Part shown: positions 32,968-40,350 of the stretch, piece after piece
How the letters are laid out: every line of letters starts with the position of its first letter
How positions within the stretch are numbered: position 1 is the first letter of the stretch
Assembly (NCBI GenBank): GCA_964448045.1
Contig: CAYUVF010000040.1
Coordinates: 1-40,350 of the forward strand
Length of the DNA: 40,350 bases
Source of the DNA: CAYUVF01 sp964448045
Lineage (GTDB): Bacteria > Bacteroidota > Rhodothermia > Rhodothermales > Salinibacteraceae
Reading direction: 5' to 3'
Notes under the pieces: generated by a model
The model's database searches: none
Seen by the model: the letters and a program-made list of their open reading frames with translations, nothing else
What the model was told of the DNA's origin: nothing
Position numbers and translations under genes: made by a program

Positions 32968-34278
32968 GTGTCTCAGTCCACCTCTGCGTCCGTTCAAAAG
33001 AGCCGGCTCGTCCAAGGCGTGCCGTTTTATTACGGATGGATCGTGCTGGCCGTCGCCACGGTGGGAATGGCGGCGACGCTCCCGGCGCAGACGGCGGGCG
33101 TGTCGCTCTTCATCGATGCGCTGATTGACGACCTCGGGCTCTCCCGATCGGCCGTCTCGTGGGCATACACGGTGGCGACGGTGGTAGGCTCACTAACGCT
33201 TCCGTACGTGGGGCGGGGGCTGGATCGCTTCGGTCCGCGACGGATGGGCGTTGCCGTCGTCCTGGTGCTTGCGCTGACGTGTGCAGGGATGGCCTACGTC
33301 GGCGGATGGGTCGCGCTCATCGTCGGGTTCACGCTCCTGCGCGGGTCGGGCCAGGGGGCGCTGGCGCTGGTCAACAACCACTCGGTAAACCTGTGGTTCG
33401 AGCACCGGCGCGGACTCGCCATCGGGATTCTGGGCGGGGGCATGGCGGCGGCGACGGCGATCTTTCCGCCGCTCATCAACGAGCTGATCGTGGACTACGG
33501 ATGGCGCACGGCGTATGTCGTCATGGGTGGCGTCGTGGCCGCGGTGATGCTTCCGCTGGCCGCGTTTTTCTACCGGGCCGAACCCGAGCAGTACGGACTC
33601 GACCCACAGAATCCGAGTTCCACATCCGAACAGACAGATCCCGAGGCGGACGCTGCTGGTGGGCAGTCCTACGTCGCCGGGCTGACGCTGGACGAGGCGT
33701 ATCGGACGCGCACGTTCTGGCTGCTGACACTCGGCGGCGTGTGCACGGCGGGGCTCGGGACGGGCCTCCTGTTCCATCACTTCTCGATTCTCGAGGGCAA
33801 CGGCATCGGGCGCGACGTAGCGGCGGTGCTGTTCGTGCCGCTCGGCGTGCTCACGGGCGCGTCGAACCTGGTCAGCGGATGGCTGGTGGATCGCTTCTCG
33901 CCCCGGCGGCTGCTCGGCGGATTGCTGCTGCTGTTCGGTGCGATGATGGCGGCAATTCCATGGGTGGATGTTCCTGCGCTCGTGTGGGCGTACGGCATCG
34001 TCTTCGGCATCGCGCAGGGAATGCAGGGGGCGATTCTCGGCAGCGCCTATGCGCACTACTTCGGACGCGCCCATCACGGCACGGTGCGCGGCACGGCGAC
34101 GACGATTTTCGTGGGCGGAACGGCCGTCGGTCCGCCCCTCCTGGCGCTCGGCCCCGACTGGTTTGGCAGCTACGATCCGGTGCTGTGGGCGCTCGTCCCG
34201 ATTCCGCTTGGGCTCGCCGTAGCCGCGTTTGCCGCCGAGGCGTTCCGCTGGGATGCCGAGCGCCTCGTCGCCGAGTGA
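32968..34278 (+). CDS. MFS transporter (OFA-like)
   Basis: 436 residues from a GTG start. Twelve membrane helices in two halves with a central loop (PNPSSTSEQTDPEADA, strongly acidic). The first-half loop motif GRGLDRFGPRRMG and the second-half equivalent SGWLVDRFSPRRLLGG mark the major facilitator fold. N-terminal PFYYGWIVLAVATVGMA is typical of the oxalate/formate antiporter or monocarboxylate-like subgroup. Substrate unknown. Monocistronic, 117 bases before the dksA-like gene. Confidence 0.9.
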   Translation: MSQSTSASVQKSRLVQGVPFYYGWIVLAVATVGMAATLPAQTAGVSLFIDALIDDLGLSRSAVSWAYTVATVVGSLTLPYVGRGLDRFGPRRMGVAVVLVLALTCAGMAYVGGWVALIVGFTLLRGSGQGALALVNNHSVNLWFEHRRGLAIGILGGGMAAATAIFPPLINELIVDYGWRTAYVVMGGVVAAVMLPLAAFFYRAEPEQYGLDPQNPSSTSEQTDPEADAAGGQSYVAGLTLDEAYRTRTFWLLTLGGVCTAGLGTGLLFHHFSILEGNGIGRDVAAVLFVPLGVLTGASNLVSGWLVDRFSPRRLLGGLLLLFGAMMAAIPWVDVPALVWAYGIVFGIAQGMQGAILGSAYAHYFGRAHHGTVRGTATTIFVGGTAVGPPLLALGPDWFGSYDPVLWALVPIPLGLAVAAFAAEAFRWDAERLVAE

Positions 34279-34395
34279 TCGAGTTGCGAGGCGAACCCGT
34301 TCCCGGATGGCCGCGTACAGAACACTTCAGCGTCCCGCGCCCCGCGGTGGATCGCTGGTAGCTGACCGCTGAAAGCAAATCTTTCTCTCCGTCCC

Positions 34396-34737
34396 ATGAC
34401 CCGCGACGAACAGCAGACCTTCATCGAGCCGCTTGAGGAGCTTATCGAAGAGCTGGAAGCGCAGTTGGCTATGGCCGACGCTTCAGACGAGAGCGTCGCG
34501 CCCGACAATGCCATCGGTCGGCTCACGCGCATGGAGGCCATCCAGGCCCAGTCGATGAACGCGGCGGCCCGGCGCGAGAAGGAGCGCCGCCTCTACCGGG
34601 CGAAGCGGGCGTTGGAGCGCATCGAAAAAGGCACCTACGGCCAGTGCGTCCGGTGCGATCAGGAGATCCCGAAGGGACGCCTCGAAATCATGCCCGAGTC
34701 GCCCTACTGCGTGCGGTGCGCGGCCCGCAGCCGGTAA
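34396..34737 (+). CDS. TraR/DksA-type zinc-finger protein
   Basis: 113 residues. Coiled-coil N-terminal part (EPLEELIEELEAQLAMADAS and the IQAQSMNAAARREKERRLYRAKRALERIEKGTYG helix in sections), then a four-Cys zinc finger C84-V-R-C87 ... C105-V-R-C108. Members bind RNA polymerase via the secondary channel and modulate stringent-response promoters. Shorter than E. coli DksA (151) but with the complete finger, like many Bacteroidota homologues. Converges on the Gly-rich membrane protein gene with 10 bases between stops. Confidence 0.9.
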   Translation: MTRDEQQTFIEPLEELIEELEAQLAMADASDESVAPDNAIGRLTRMEAIQAQSMNAAARREKERRLYRAKRALERIEKGTYGQCVRCDQEIPKGRLEIMPESPYCVRCAARSR

Positions 34738-34747
34738 GGGACCGTTC

Positions 34748-35887
34748 TCAGTTCCACGTCGTTGACGCGCTCCCTCCGTGAAAGGAGGAGTCGGTATCGG
34801 CGGATGACCCCGTCGATGCGGCCCAGCGTGTCCAGATCCGGTAAAGCGTGGTAGCTGCTATGGCGGATACGACGAAGATGAGCACCTTCGGATCGTCCAT
34901 CCAGGCCGCCAGGCCCAGGCCCACGGGGATGAAGATGAGCGCGACGAGCACGAACGCGCAGCCGTGGTACCACCGAAAACGGTGGATCCATCGGCTCAAG
35001 CGAGCGGATTGACGCTGGACCCAGGAGGTCGGTTGTTTCTGGGCCGAAGGGGAATGCGAGTCCGCAGGGGACGCATCGGAGGACGAGGACGCGGTGGCCC
35101 CGTGCGCGGCGCCGGCTGCTCCGCCGAGGGCGGCAGCCCCTCCGGCCGAAGCGCCGCTGGCCGATCCTGCAGCGGTGCCCTGCGCCCCGGCGGCCGCGCT
35201 TCCGCTGAACGATCCGGACGCCCCGCCTCCGCCGAAGCTGCCTCCACCCCCTTTGAACACGGCAGCCGAGCGCGCCAGGTTGAGAATGGATCCGGCTCCG
35301 GCACCGATCAGCGCGCCGCCCGTGAGCGTCTGCTTCCACGTCTCGTACTGCTCGTCCGGCAGTTGCTTCGCGCGTTGGAGGGCGTAGATCCATCCAATCG
35401 GGTATCCCCAGAGGCCGAGATGGATGCCCGCGCTAAAGATGACGCCCCATCCAATCACCTCTTCCCAGATCCCTCCGAAGAACATGCCCGTGAAAATGGC
35501 GGCGATCCAGCCCAGCCCGAAGATGAGGTACCGGAGGCAGCCCGAGTCCATGAACACAGACACTGCCGCAAAGCCGACCACGAACGTGCCCACGATGGCG
35601 AACAGGATCCCCATGGAAATCGCAAGCACGATGAACTCGAACACCGAGTCGACCCCACCGTGCGGAACGTCATTCCCGATGGAGATGGACACATCGCTGC
35701 TCGATTCGTCCTGGGCCGCAGCGAGCGAGTCCGCGACGCGCCGCGCTTCGAACATGGAGTCGCGCTGTGCCTTTAGGATTTTACGGAACTCTGAGGGGGA
35801 CAGCACCCGCGCGGTATCCTGCGCCGCGACGGGGGCGGCGAGCAGAATCAGCAGGAGCCAAATGCCGAATCGGAGACGGACAGGCAT
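34748..35887 (-). CDS. Gly-rich membrane protein, paralogue A
   Basis: 379 residues. Signal peptide or first anchor 5-22 (LLLILLAAPVAA), a helical stretch (SEFRKILKAQRDSMFEARRVAD), membrane helices at about 83-112, 118-137, 143-168 and 308-330 (with a final hydrophobic segment 335-350), and a soluble Gly/Ala/Ser-rich part 212-282. Shared with paralogue B: SGCLR, TWKQTLTGGALIGAGAGS, GGGGSFGGGGASGSF, RWYHGCAFVLVALIFIPVG and a C-terminus of F-H-G-G-S-A-S-x2-W. Not a known family to me. Starts six bases after the TPM gene, so cotranscribed. Confidence 0.75.
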   Translation of the reverse strand: MPVRLRFGIWLLLILLAAPVAAQDTARVLSPSEFRKILKAQRDSMFEARRVADSLAAAQDESSSDVSISIGNDVPHGGVDSVFEFIVLAISMGILFAIVGTFVVGFAAVSVFMDSGCLRYLIFGLGWIAAIFTGMFFGGIWEEVIGWGVIFSAGIHLGLWGYPIGWIYALQRAKQLPDEQYETWKQTLTGGALIGAGAGSILNLARSAAVFKGGGGSFGGGGASGSFSGSAAAGAQGTAAGSASGASAGGAAALGGAAGAAHGATASSSSDASPADSHSPSAQKQPTSWVQRQSARLSRWIHRFRWYHGCAFVLVALIFIPVGLGLAAWMDDPKVLIFVVSAIAATTLYRIWTRWAASTGSSADTDSSFHGGSASTTWN

Positions 35888-35893
35888 GCCGGC

Positions 35894-36550
35894 TTATTCG
35901 TCACTGACGCGGAGGCGGCTGGAAAGCTCGTCGGGATCGTCGGGACCGGCGTCGAGTCCATGGGCGTCGAGAATTGCGCCGCATCGCTCGATGCCGTCGA
36001 TCAGTCCCTGCGTGAGTTGGCCGGACTCGATGCCGTCGCGAATGCGAGCGGCGACCTCCGACCACACCGCGCCGTCCACGGCCTGATAAATGCCGGCGTC
36101 GGCGATCACTTCGATGCGGCGTTCGAGCAGCGAGACGAACAGCAGGATGCCGGTGCGGTTGCGTGTGGCGAAGACCTCTTCGTCGACAAACGCCTTCATG
36201 GCCCGGCGGTGGACGGCATCGTCCATCCGGTCGGCTCCGGCGAAGAGGCGGGCCAGCGCCGGGACGGACGCAGCAGCAAACGCTCCGAGCCCGCCGAAGC
36301 CCAGCATCAGCACGAGGGCGGCGCCGTCGGTCGCCAGTCCGTCCAGCACGCCGAGCGGGACAACACGGGCCAGGGCGACGAGGGCCAAGGCGGCCAGCCC
36401 GCTCAGCACGCCGCCGCGCCAGGGTACGGCTTCATACGGATCGCTGCGCGGCACCACGTACGGCACGATTTCGCCAGAGGTGTCGGCCTCGGCCGCCTTG
36501 ATAGCCGCGGCAATGCGCTGCCGGTCGTCGTCGGAGAAGAGCGTATCCAT
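35894..36550 (-). CDS. Free-standing TPM-domain membrane protein
   Basis: 218 residues, no signal peptide. N-terminal TPM part (FSDDDRQRIAAAIKAAEADTSGEIVPYVVPRSDPYE in sections, 4-40) then two membrane helices (about 46-66 and 75-104), then the rest of the TPM fold: NRTGILLFVSLLERRIEVIADAGIY (about 130-155), EVAARIRDGIESGQLTQGLIDGI. So the TPM domain is interrupted by a helical pair, as in the YdjH-like group. There is no Gly-rich tail; the two flanking genes carry one instead. Likely works with them. Confidence 0.8.
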   Translation of the reverse strand: MDTLFSDDDRQRIAAAIKAAEADTSGEIVPYVVPRSDPYEAVPWRGGVLSGLAALALVALARVVPLGVLDGLATDGAALVLMLGFGGLGAFAAASVPALARLFAGADRMDDAVHRRAMKAFVDEEVFATRNRTGILLFVSLLERRIEVIADAGIYQAVDGAVWSEVAARIRDGIESGQLTQGLIDGIERCGAILDAHGLDAGPDDPDELSSRLRVSDE

Positions 36551-36621
36551 CGAGATAAGGTTTGGTGGAGGGACCCACTTTCAAACACGAAAGATCGGCA
36601 TCGAATCGGACAGCGGCGTCA

Positions 36622-37944
36622 CTACCAGCGCTCCGAAGCCCCGCCGCCGCGGAAGGGGATTGCCCGGGTGGAGGGCGTCTCTGCTTGAGGGCGGTTGTCC
36701 GGCAGCACGAAGAGGCCAATCTCTACGAGCCCAGCGATCGCTCCAACGATGGCCAGATGCCCGTACGGCGCCCCCGATTCGGCAGCAAGCACTGGAGAAA
36801 TAAAGAACACAATGAACATGATAGCGCCTACCGCCCTGGACACGTTTCCCTCGGGCATGGCCCGGCCAAACAGCAATAACACCCGCCACAGGGTATACAC
36901 GCCTGCGATCCAGAGCAGCAGGCGCGGACGTTGAGAGATGACCCCCACACCCATCCCCACCGGCAGAAAGACGAGCACGATGAACACGAACGCCGCGCCG
37001 TGATACCACCGCAGGCGCTGTAGCGAGCCCCAGAGGGCATGCCCAAACCGCCTGACGCGGCTGCCGATGGAGGAGGCGCCGCCTGGGTTGGCGGAGGCCG
37101 CTGCGCGAGCGCCCACCACGCCCGCCGAAGCGGCTCCGGCCACTGCGGGCGCCACGTTGGACGACAGGACGGCTGCACCTGAGGCGCCCGCGCCCTGGGC
37201 CGAGGCCGCCGTCACCTGCGCGATCTGTCCGCCGCCGAACGCGCCCGAGGCGCCCCCGCCGCCGAAGCTCCCGCCACCGCCTCTGAACAGCGCCCCGGCC
37301 GAGCGCCACAAGCTGGCCGCCGAGCTTGCGCCCGTGCCCAGCAGTGCGGCGCCCGTGAGCGTGTGCTTCCACGTCAGGCGTTCCTCGCGTGGGAGCTGCT
37401 CGATATATGCCCCGGCTCGTGCGTACAGGATCAGGTAACCGATCCCGCATACGATTACACCCGTCCAGATGAAGAACGCCCAGCCGCCGTCCAGCATTGA
37501 GCCCAGCAGGCCGCCGGTGGTGAGCCCGCCGACGAGGGCGGCGCCCCATCCCATGACGGCCAGCACCATCCGCAAGCAGCCCGACTCCGAGAAGAGCGCT
37601 ACCGCCCCAAACCCGAGCGCCGACGCGAGCGGGAGGACCATGAAGCCCAGAACAATCAGGACTACCATCAGCCGAGGTGGCAGGACATCGTCCAGCGCGT
37701 TGAGCCCGCGAAGAATTGCGTGCTGGTCGCCCTCCGACGTGTCGGCTGCCGCTCGATCCGCAGCTTCCGCAGCGGCGATTGAGTCTTCGGCGGCGATGAT
37801 CGAGTCGATGATCGGCGTGTGGAACGGGTCGTGCTGCGCCTGCGCAGGGAACGCCAGCCCGCCCAGCAGAAGGGCAGTCAGGGCGAGGCCTCCGACGGTC
37901 GCCCCGATGCGCATCCGGTGCAAAAAGGCGAGCAGGGCGTCCAT
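36622..37944 (-). CDS. Gly-rich membrane protein, paralogue B
   Basis: 440 residues from the ATG at 37944; a GTG at 37977 and an ATG at 37914 are alternatives, the latter giving a compact signal peptide ending PAQA-Q. After it comes an acidic/Ala region, membrane helices at about 91-118, 125-145, 152-173, 317-334, 342-360 and 372-388, with a Gly/Ala-rich stretch at about 221-292. Shares with paralogue A: SGCLRMVL, TWKHTLTGAALLGTGASS, GGGGSFGGGGASGAF, LRWYHGAAFVFIVLVFLPVG and the C-terminal FRGGGASERW. First gene of the B-TPM-A unit, 71 bases before the TPM gene. Confidence 0.75.
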   Translation of the reverse strand: MDALLAFLHRMRIGATVGGLALTALLLGGLAFPAQAQHDPFHTPIIDSIIAAEDSIAAAEAADRAAADTSEGDQHAILRGLNALDDVLPPRLMVVLIVLGFMVLPLASALGFGAVALFSESGCLRMVLAVMGWGAALVGGLTTGGLLGSMLDGGWAFFIWTGVIVCGIGYLILYARAGAYIEQLPREERLTWKHTLTGAALLGTGASSAASLWRSAGALFRGGGGSFGGGGASGAFGGGQIAQVTAASAQGAGASGAAVLSSNVAPAVAGAASAGVVGARAAASANPGGASSIGSRVRRFGHALWGSLQRLRWYHGAAFVFIVLVFLPVGMGVGVISQRPRLLLWIAGVYTLWRVLLLFGRAMPEGNVSRAVGAIMFIVFFISPVLAAESGAPYGHLAIVGAIAGLVEIGLFVLPDNRPQAETPSTRAIPFRGGGASERW

Positions 37945-38016
37945 GAGCGGGAGCGAGACGGGAGGGGTTTCCTCCACAAGCGCAAAAACGCTCGCTCGCG
38001 GGCCAGCTGACCGGAA

Positions 38017-38580
38017 TCAGTTCATCCGCGGGTCATCGGGGAAGTTGGCGAGGATGGCGTATTCGCCGCCCATCTGGCGGAGGATAGTGCGCCAGAGGGT
38101 TGAGGGGTCGTTGGGGAAGAGGAACGCGGCATCCGTCTGCGTCACGATCCAGCCGTCGTTGTCGATTTCGCCCCGGAGCTGGCCGGGTGACCATCCGGCG
38201 TAGCCGACGAAGAAGCGGACGTCGTCGCCGGAGAGTTCACCGCCCTGCAGCAGCGTTTTGACCCGGTCGAAGTCGCCGCCCCAGTGTACGCCGTTGTCGA
38301 GGGCGATCGACTCGGGGATGAGGTCCTCGCGGCGGTGGATGAAGTGGAGCGTGTTGCGCTGGACAGGCCCGCCCAGGCCTACGGGGTCCTCGAACGGCAG
38401 GTAATCTTCGAGCACATCGTTCAGTTCGATGTCGAGCGGGCGGTTAAGAATCAGGCCGAAGCTCCCCTCGTCGTTGTGCTCGCAGACCAGCACCACCGTT
38501 CGCCGGAAGTTGGGGTCTTCCAGCATCGGGGGGGAGATGAGCACGGTACCGGGGCGAGGGTCGAGGTCCGTATCAGCCAT
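38017..38580 (-). CDS. UPF0301 (YqgE/AlgH) protein
   Basis: 187 residues, full length for the family. Signatures: GTVLISPPMLEDPNFRRTVVLVCEHN (10-36), GSFGLILNRPLDIEL, VGLGGPVQRNTLHFIH, VRFFVGYAGWSPGQL, ETDGWIV-like DNDGWIVTQTD. Cytoplasmic; function not established, sometimes linked to gene regulation. It lies 72 bases upstream of paralogue B in the same direction and 49 bases after the next gene, so part of a minus-strand run. Confidence 0.92.
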   Translation of the reverse strand: MADTDLDPRPGTVLISPPMLEDPNFRRTVVLVCEHNDEGSFGLILNRPLDIELNDVLEDYLPFEDPVGLGGPVQRNTLHFIHRREDLIPESIALDNGVHWGGDFDRVKTLLQGGELSGDDVRFFVGYAGWSPGQLRGEIDNDGWIVTQTDAAFLFPNDPSTLWRTILRQMGGEYAILANFPDDPRMN

Positions 38581-38629
38581 GAGGAGAAGACGTGTGATTG
38601 AGAGTCCGATCCGCAGTCAAAACGAGGGG

Positions 38630-39064
38630 CTACGGCGCGCTATCTTGCAGCAGGGCGCGGTGAGCGCCGCACCACCAGTCGGCATTGCGCGTGATCGAGC
38701 GCACTGTCACATCCTGGAAGCGCGGCACGAGGTCGAGCAGTCGCGGCGGGAGGGCGTCCCAGTCGCTGGCGCGGATGAGCGCCTCCAGTTCCCGGGCGGC
38801 GGTGCGGCTCCAGCGCCAGCGCTCGCGCAGCGCTTCGGCCTTCTTCCAGTAGTTCTTCTCGTCCCAGGCCGCGGCGCTCTCGTCGATCGTCTGATAGATG
38901 CCGCGCAGGTTGACGACGAGGAAGGCGACCATGTCCTTCGCTTCGTCGTCGACGTGATCGGTGAGGCGGCGCTCCGCGAGCAGGCGCAGTACCTCGGCAC
39001 AGGAGCGGCGGTGCGCGTGGCGGCGTTTAGCGGGCGTGTGGCCGGTGTTGATGATGCGACCCAT
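38630..39064 (-). CDS. Conserved hypothetical protein
   Basis: 144 residues starting MGRIINTGHTPAKRRHAHRR, a strongly basic opening. Helical and cytoplasmic: SCAEVLRLLAERRLTDHVDDEAKDMVAFLVVNLRGIYQTIDES (about 21-63 in parts), AWDEKNYWKKAEALRERWRWS, and FQDVTVRSITRNADWWCGAHRALL. The start and the NYWKKAEALR motif are familiar from uncharacterised proteins of Bacteroidota and Chloroflexota; no function known to me. Upstream of the UPF0301 gene by 49 bases. Confidence 0.75.
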   Translation of the reverse strand: MGRIINTGHTPAKRRHAHRRSCAEVLRLLAERRLTDHVDDEAKDMVAFLVVNLRGIYQTIDESAAAWDEKNYWKKAEALRERWRWSRTAARELEALIRASDWDALPPRLLDLVPRFQDVTVRSITRNADWWCGAHRALLQDSAP

Positions 39065-39467
39065 CAGGCAACGGAGCGGAGTGAAGCGGAAGCGCGGGTT
39101 TTTCTCGGGGATTTACAATGCAGAAGTGAGGCGGGGGTTCTGAGTCTGGTCCATCTGATACGTGGTTGCTCCAGCGTGTGATGTCCCTGTGGGCTTGATC
39201 CAGACGACCCGAAGGCGACTCATGACCGGTAGGGAGCTAAAGGGACCTAAAGATCAAAGCGGTGAAAAAAAAGCCTGAAGGTGACTCCGGCGCCGCCCGC
39301 AAGATGGCCGCAAGGGCCCCTGAAAGTTATCAAACTCGCTCGCGGGGCGAGTTCAAACAAGATAAATTTCAGTCGCTTTGCCTGCGCCTCCATCCGGGCG
39401 GCTTTTTCTTCAAGGCCGAAGACAGGAAATCCACTTTCTCGTATGAGCATCGGGTGTACAACAATGG
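39065..39467. other. Spacer before murJ end, with possible minus-strand terminators
   Basis: No convincing gene in about 400 bases. Reading from murJ (minus strand), a 7-bp hairpin aactcgc/gcgagtt lies at 39333-39353, and a weak hairpin at 39273-39291 is followed by an eight-base T run (A run at 39265-39272 on the plus strand), which could end the murJ transcript. The promoter of the 144-residue gene should lie in 39070-39150. Confidence 0.35.
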
Positions 39468-40350
39468 CTATCTGAAGTGCCCGCGCAGGCGGCCGAGCCA
39501 GGCGTTGAGTTCGTCGAAGCCGAGCGCGAACGCCGCTCCGAGATACGCCGCTGCATACGCGCCGACGACCGCGGCCGCCTGTACCGCGATCGGCCACGCC
39601 GGCAGCGCCCACCAGAGGGCCCCGGCCGGGAGCGTCGCGCCGAGCGCCAGCGCCGTCATCTGCCCGATACGCACCCACGGCACGCCGAGCGGGGCGTCGA
39701 GGTGGCGGCGGAGCGCCCTCAGCAGCCGCCACAGCTCCACCCACGCTCCGGCCGAGGCGCCCACCGCCAGCCCCACCGCGCCGAAGTAGAGTTCGTTCGG
39801 CGCGGTGCCGAGATAGGCGACATCGCCCACGCCAATCGTGTTCAGTTCCAGCATGAGCGGGACGGCCACGGCGACGGAGACGACGACGCGCACGACGGCG
39901 ATCTTGGCCGGCGTTTTGGTGTCGTGCAGCGCGTAGAACGCGTTCTGGAGCAGCCGCGAGATCGTCGTCGCGATGAGGCCGAGCGCGTATCCGCCTAAGA
40001 CGGCATAGACCAGCACGTTGTCCGCCACGCCGAAAGCACCACGCCGGAAGAGGGCGCCCACGATCAGGAAGCCGAAGGCGAGGTAGCCGACGAGCGTGGG
40101 CACCGTCAGAAAGAGCGTCTGCCGCATCGAGCGGCGCAGGCGCTTCAGGAAGGGCGAGAGATCCGCCGTGTGGAGGCGCGAGAGCTCGGGCAGCTCGGAC
40201 GCCGCGACGGAGAGGCCGAAGAGGCTGACGGGCAGGATGTAGAGCATCAGCGCGGGGCGGAGGGCCGCAAGCGCGCCGGCGGCCAGCCACGAGGCGAGCA
40301 CCATGTCGAGGTAGCCCGAGAGCTGGTACACGCCGCGCCCGGCCACGACG
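39468..40350 (-). CDS. murJ: MurJ lipid II flippase, C-terminal part (cut by window edge)
   Basis: The 3' end of a MurJ/MviN gene; the start lies right of the window. About 294 residues visible with eight or more membrane helices. Recognisable: RGVYQLSGYLDMVLASWLAAGALAAL, YILPVSLFGLSVAASELPELSR, RRGAFG, YALGLIATTISRLLQNAFYALHDTKTPAKIA (the conserved YALxD-TKTP loop) and later GVGLAVGAS-type helices. Flips lipid II for peptidoglycan synthesis across the inner membrane. Truncation is due only to the window edge. Confidence 0.92.
   Translation of the reverse strand, partial: VVAGRGVYQLSGYLDMVLASWLAAGALAALRPALMLYILPVSLFGLSVAASELPELSRLHTADLSPFLKRLRRSMRQTLFLTVPTLVGYLAFGFLIVGALFRRGAFGVADNVLVYAVLGGYALGLIATTISRLLQNAFYALHDTKTPAKIAVVRVVVSVAVAVPLMLELNTIGVGDVAYLGTAPNELYFGAVGLAVGASAGAWVELWRLLRALRRHLDAPLGVPWVRIGQMTALALGATLPAGALWWALPAWPIAVQAAAVVGAYAAAYLGAAFALGFDELNAWLGRLRGHFR

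Noticed and set aside
39247..39467. Extension of a minus-strand frame past the murJ stop
   Set aside because: It is in a different frame from murJ and reads antisense-like low-complexity sequence within murJ.

Overview
The window is a GC-rich chromosomal segment, probably from a Rhodothermota (Salinibacter/Rhodothermus-like) member of the Bacteroidota group. Reasons: a DUF3667 protein next to a LytS/LytTR two-component pair; many starts with no Shine-Dalgarno; high-GC coding with acidic termini; and lemA/TPM, DUF3179 and UPF0301 genes of the type common there. The assignment is inference, since no rRNA or other marker is present. No tRNA, CRISPR array, phage gene, transposase or complete mobile element was seen.

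Layout. 1-891: no gene, but several inverted repeats. 892-4540 (+): two-subunit hydantoinase/oxoprolinase-type enzyme, then a stand-alone REC-PAS regulator (4811-5698). 5735-17472: a long minus-strand run read right to left: two DUF3179 proteins and an outer-membrane-like protein; PEP carboxylase; a degenerate AAA+ protein, LemA, a TPM-domain protein and a TPR protein; a LysM/RlpA cell-wall protein, a CPBP protease and HtpX. The part from AAA to HtpX looks like an envelope-maintenance neighbourhood.

17656-25504: mixed metabolism and transport: DoxX (behind a strongly folded leader), a peroxidase-related protein and L-2-hydroxyglutarate oxidase (-), a GH113-like lipoprotein coupled to an M15 peptidase (+), an aldo/keto reductase, an ammonium transporter, and an unrecognised protein (-). 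25745-28621: a LytS-type kinase, LytTR regulator and DUF3667 membrane protein in tight order. 28622-30476: an unusual stretch with a 29-bp perfect tandem duplication, a small SD-led membrane peptide, two AGCGCTTAC motifs, a secreted HEAT-like protein, a strong terminator, and a second short frame whose C-terminus matches the small peptide.

30477-40350: pncB with a ZIP metal transporter (-), an MFS transporter and DksA-like protein (+), then a minus-strand block with a free-standing TPM protein between two paralogous glycine-rich membrane proteins, UPF0301, a conserved unknown, and the C-terminal part of MurJ running off the right edge.

The most interesting signals are the paralogous peptide pair ending in ASPCS beside a LytS/LytTR system, the AAA+ protein without Walker A next to lemA, and the TPM protein split between glycine-rich membrane partners.
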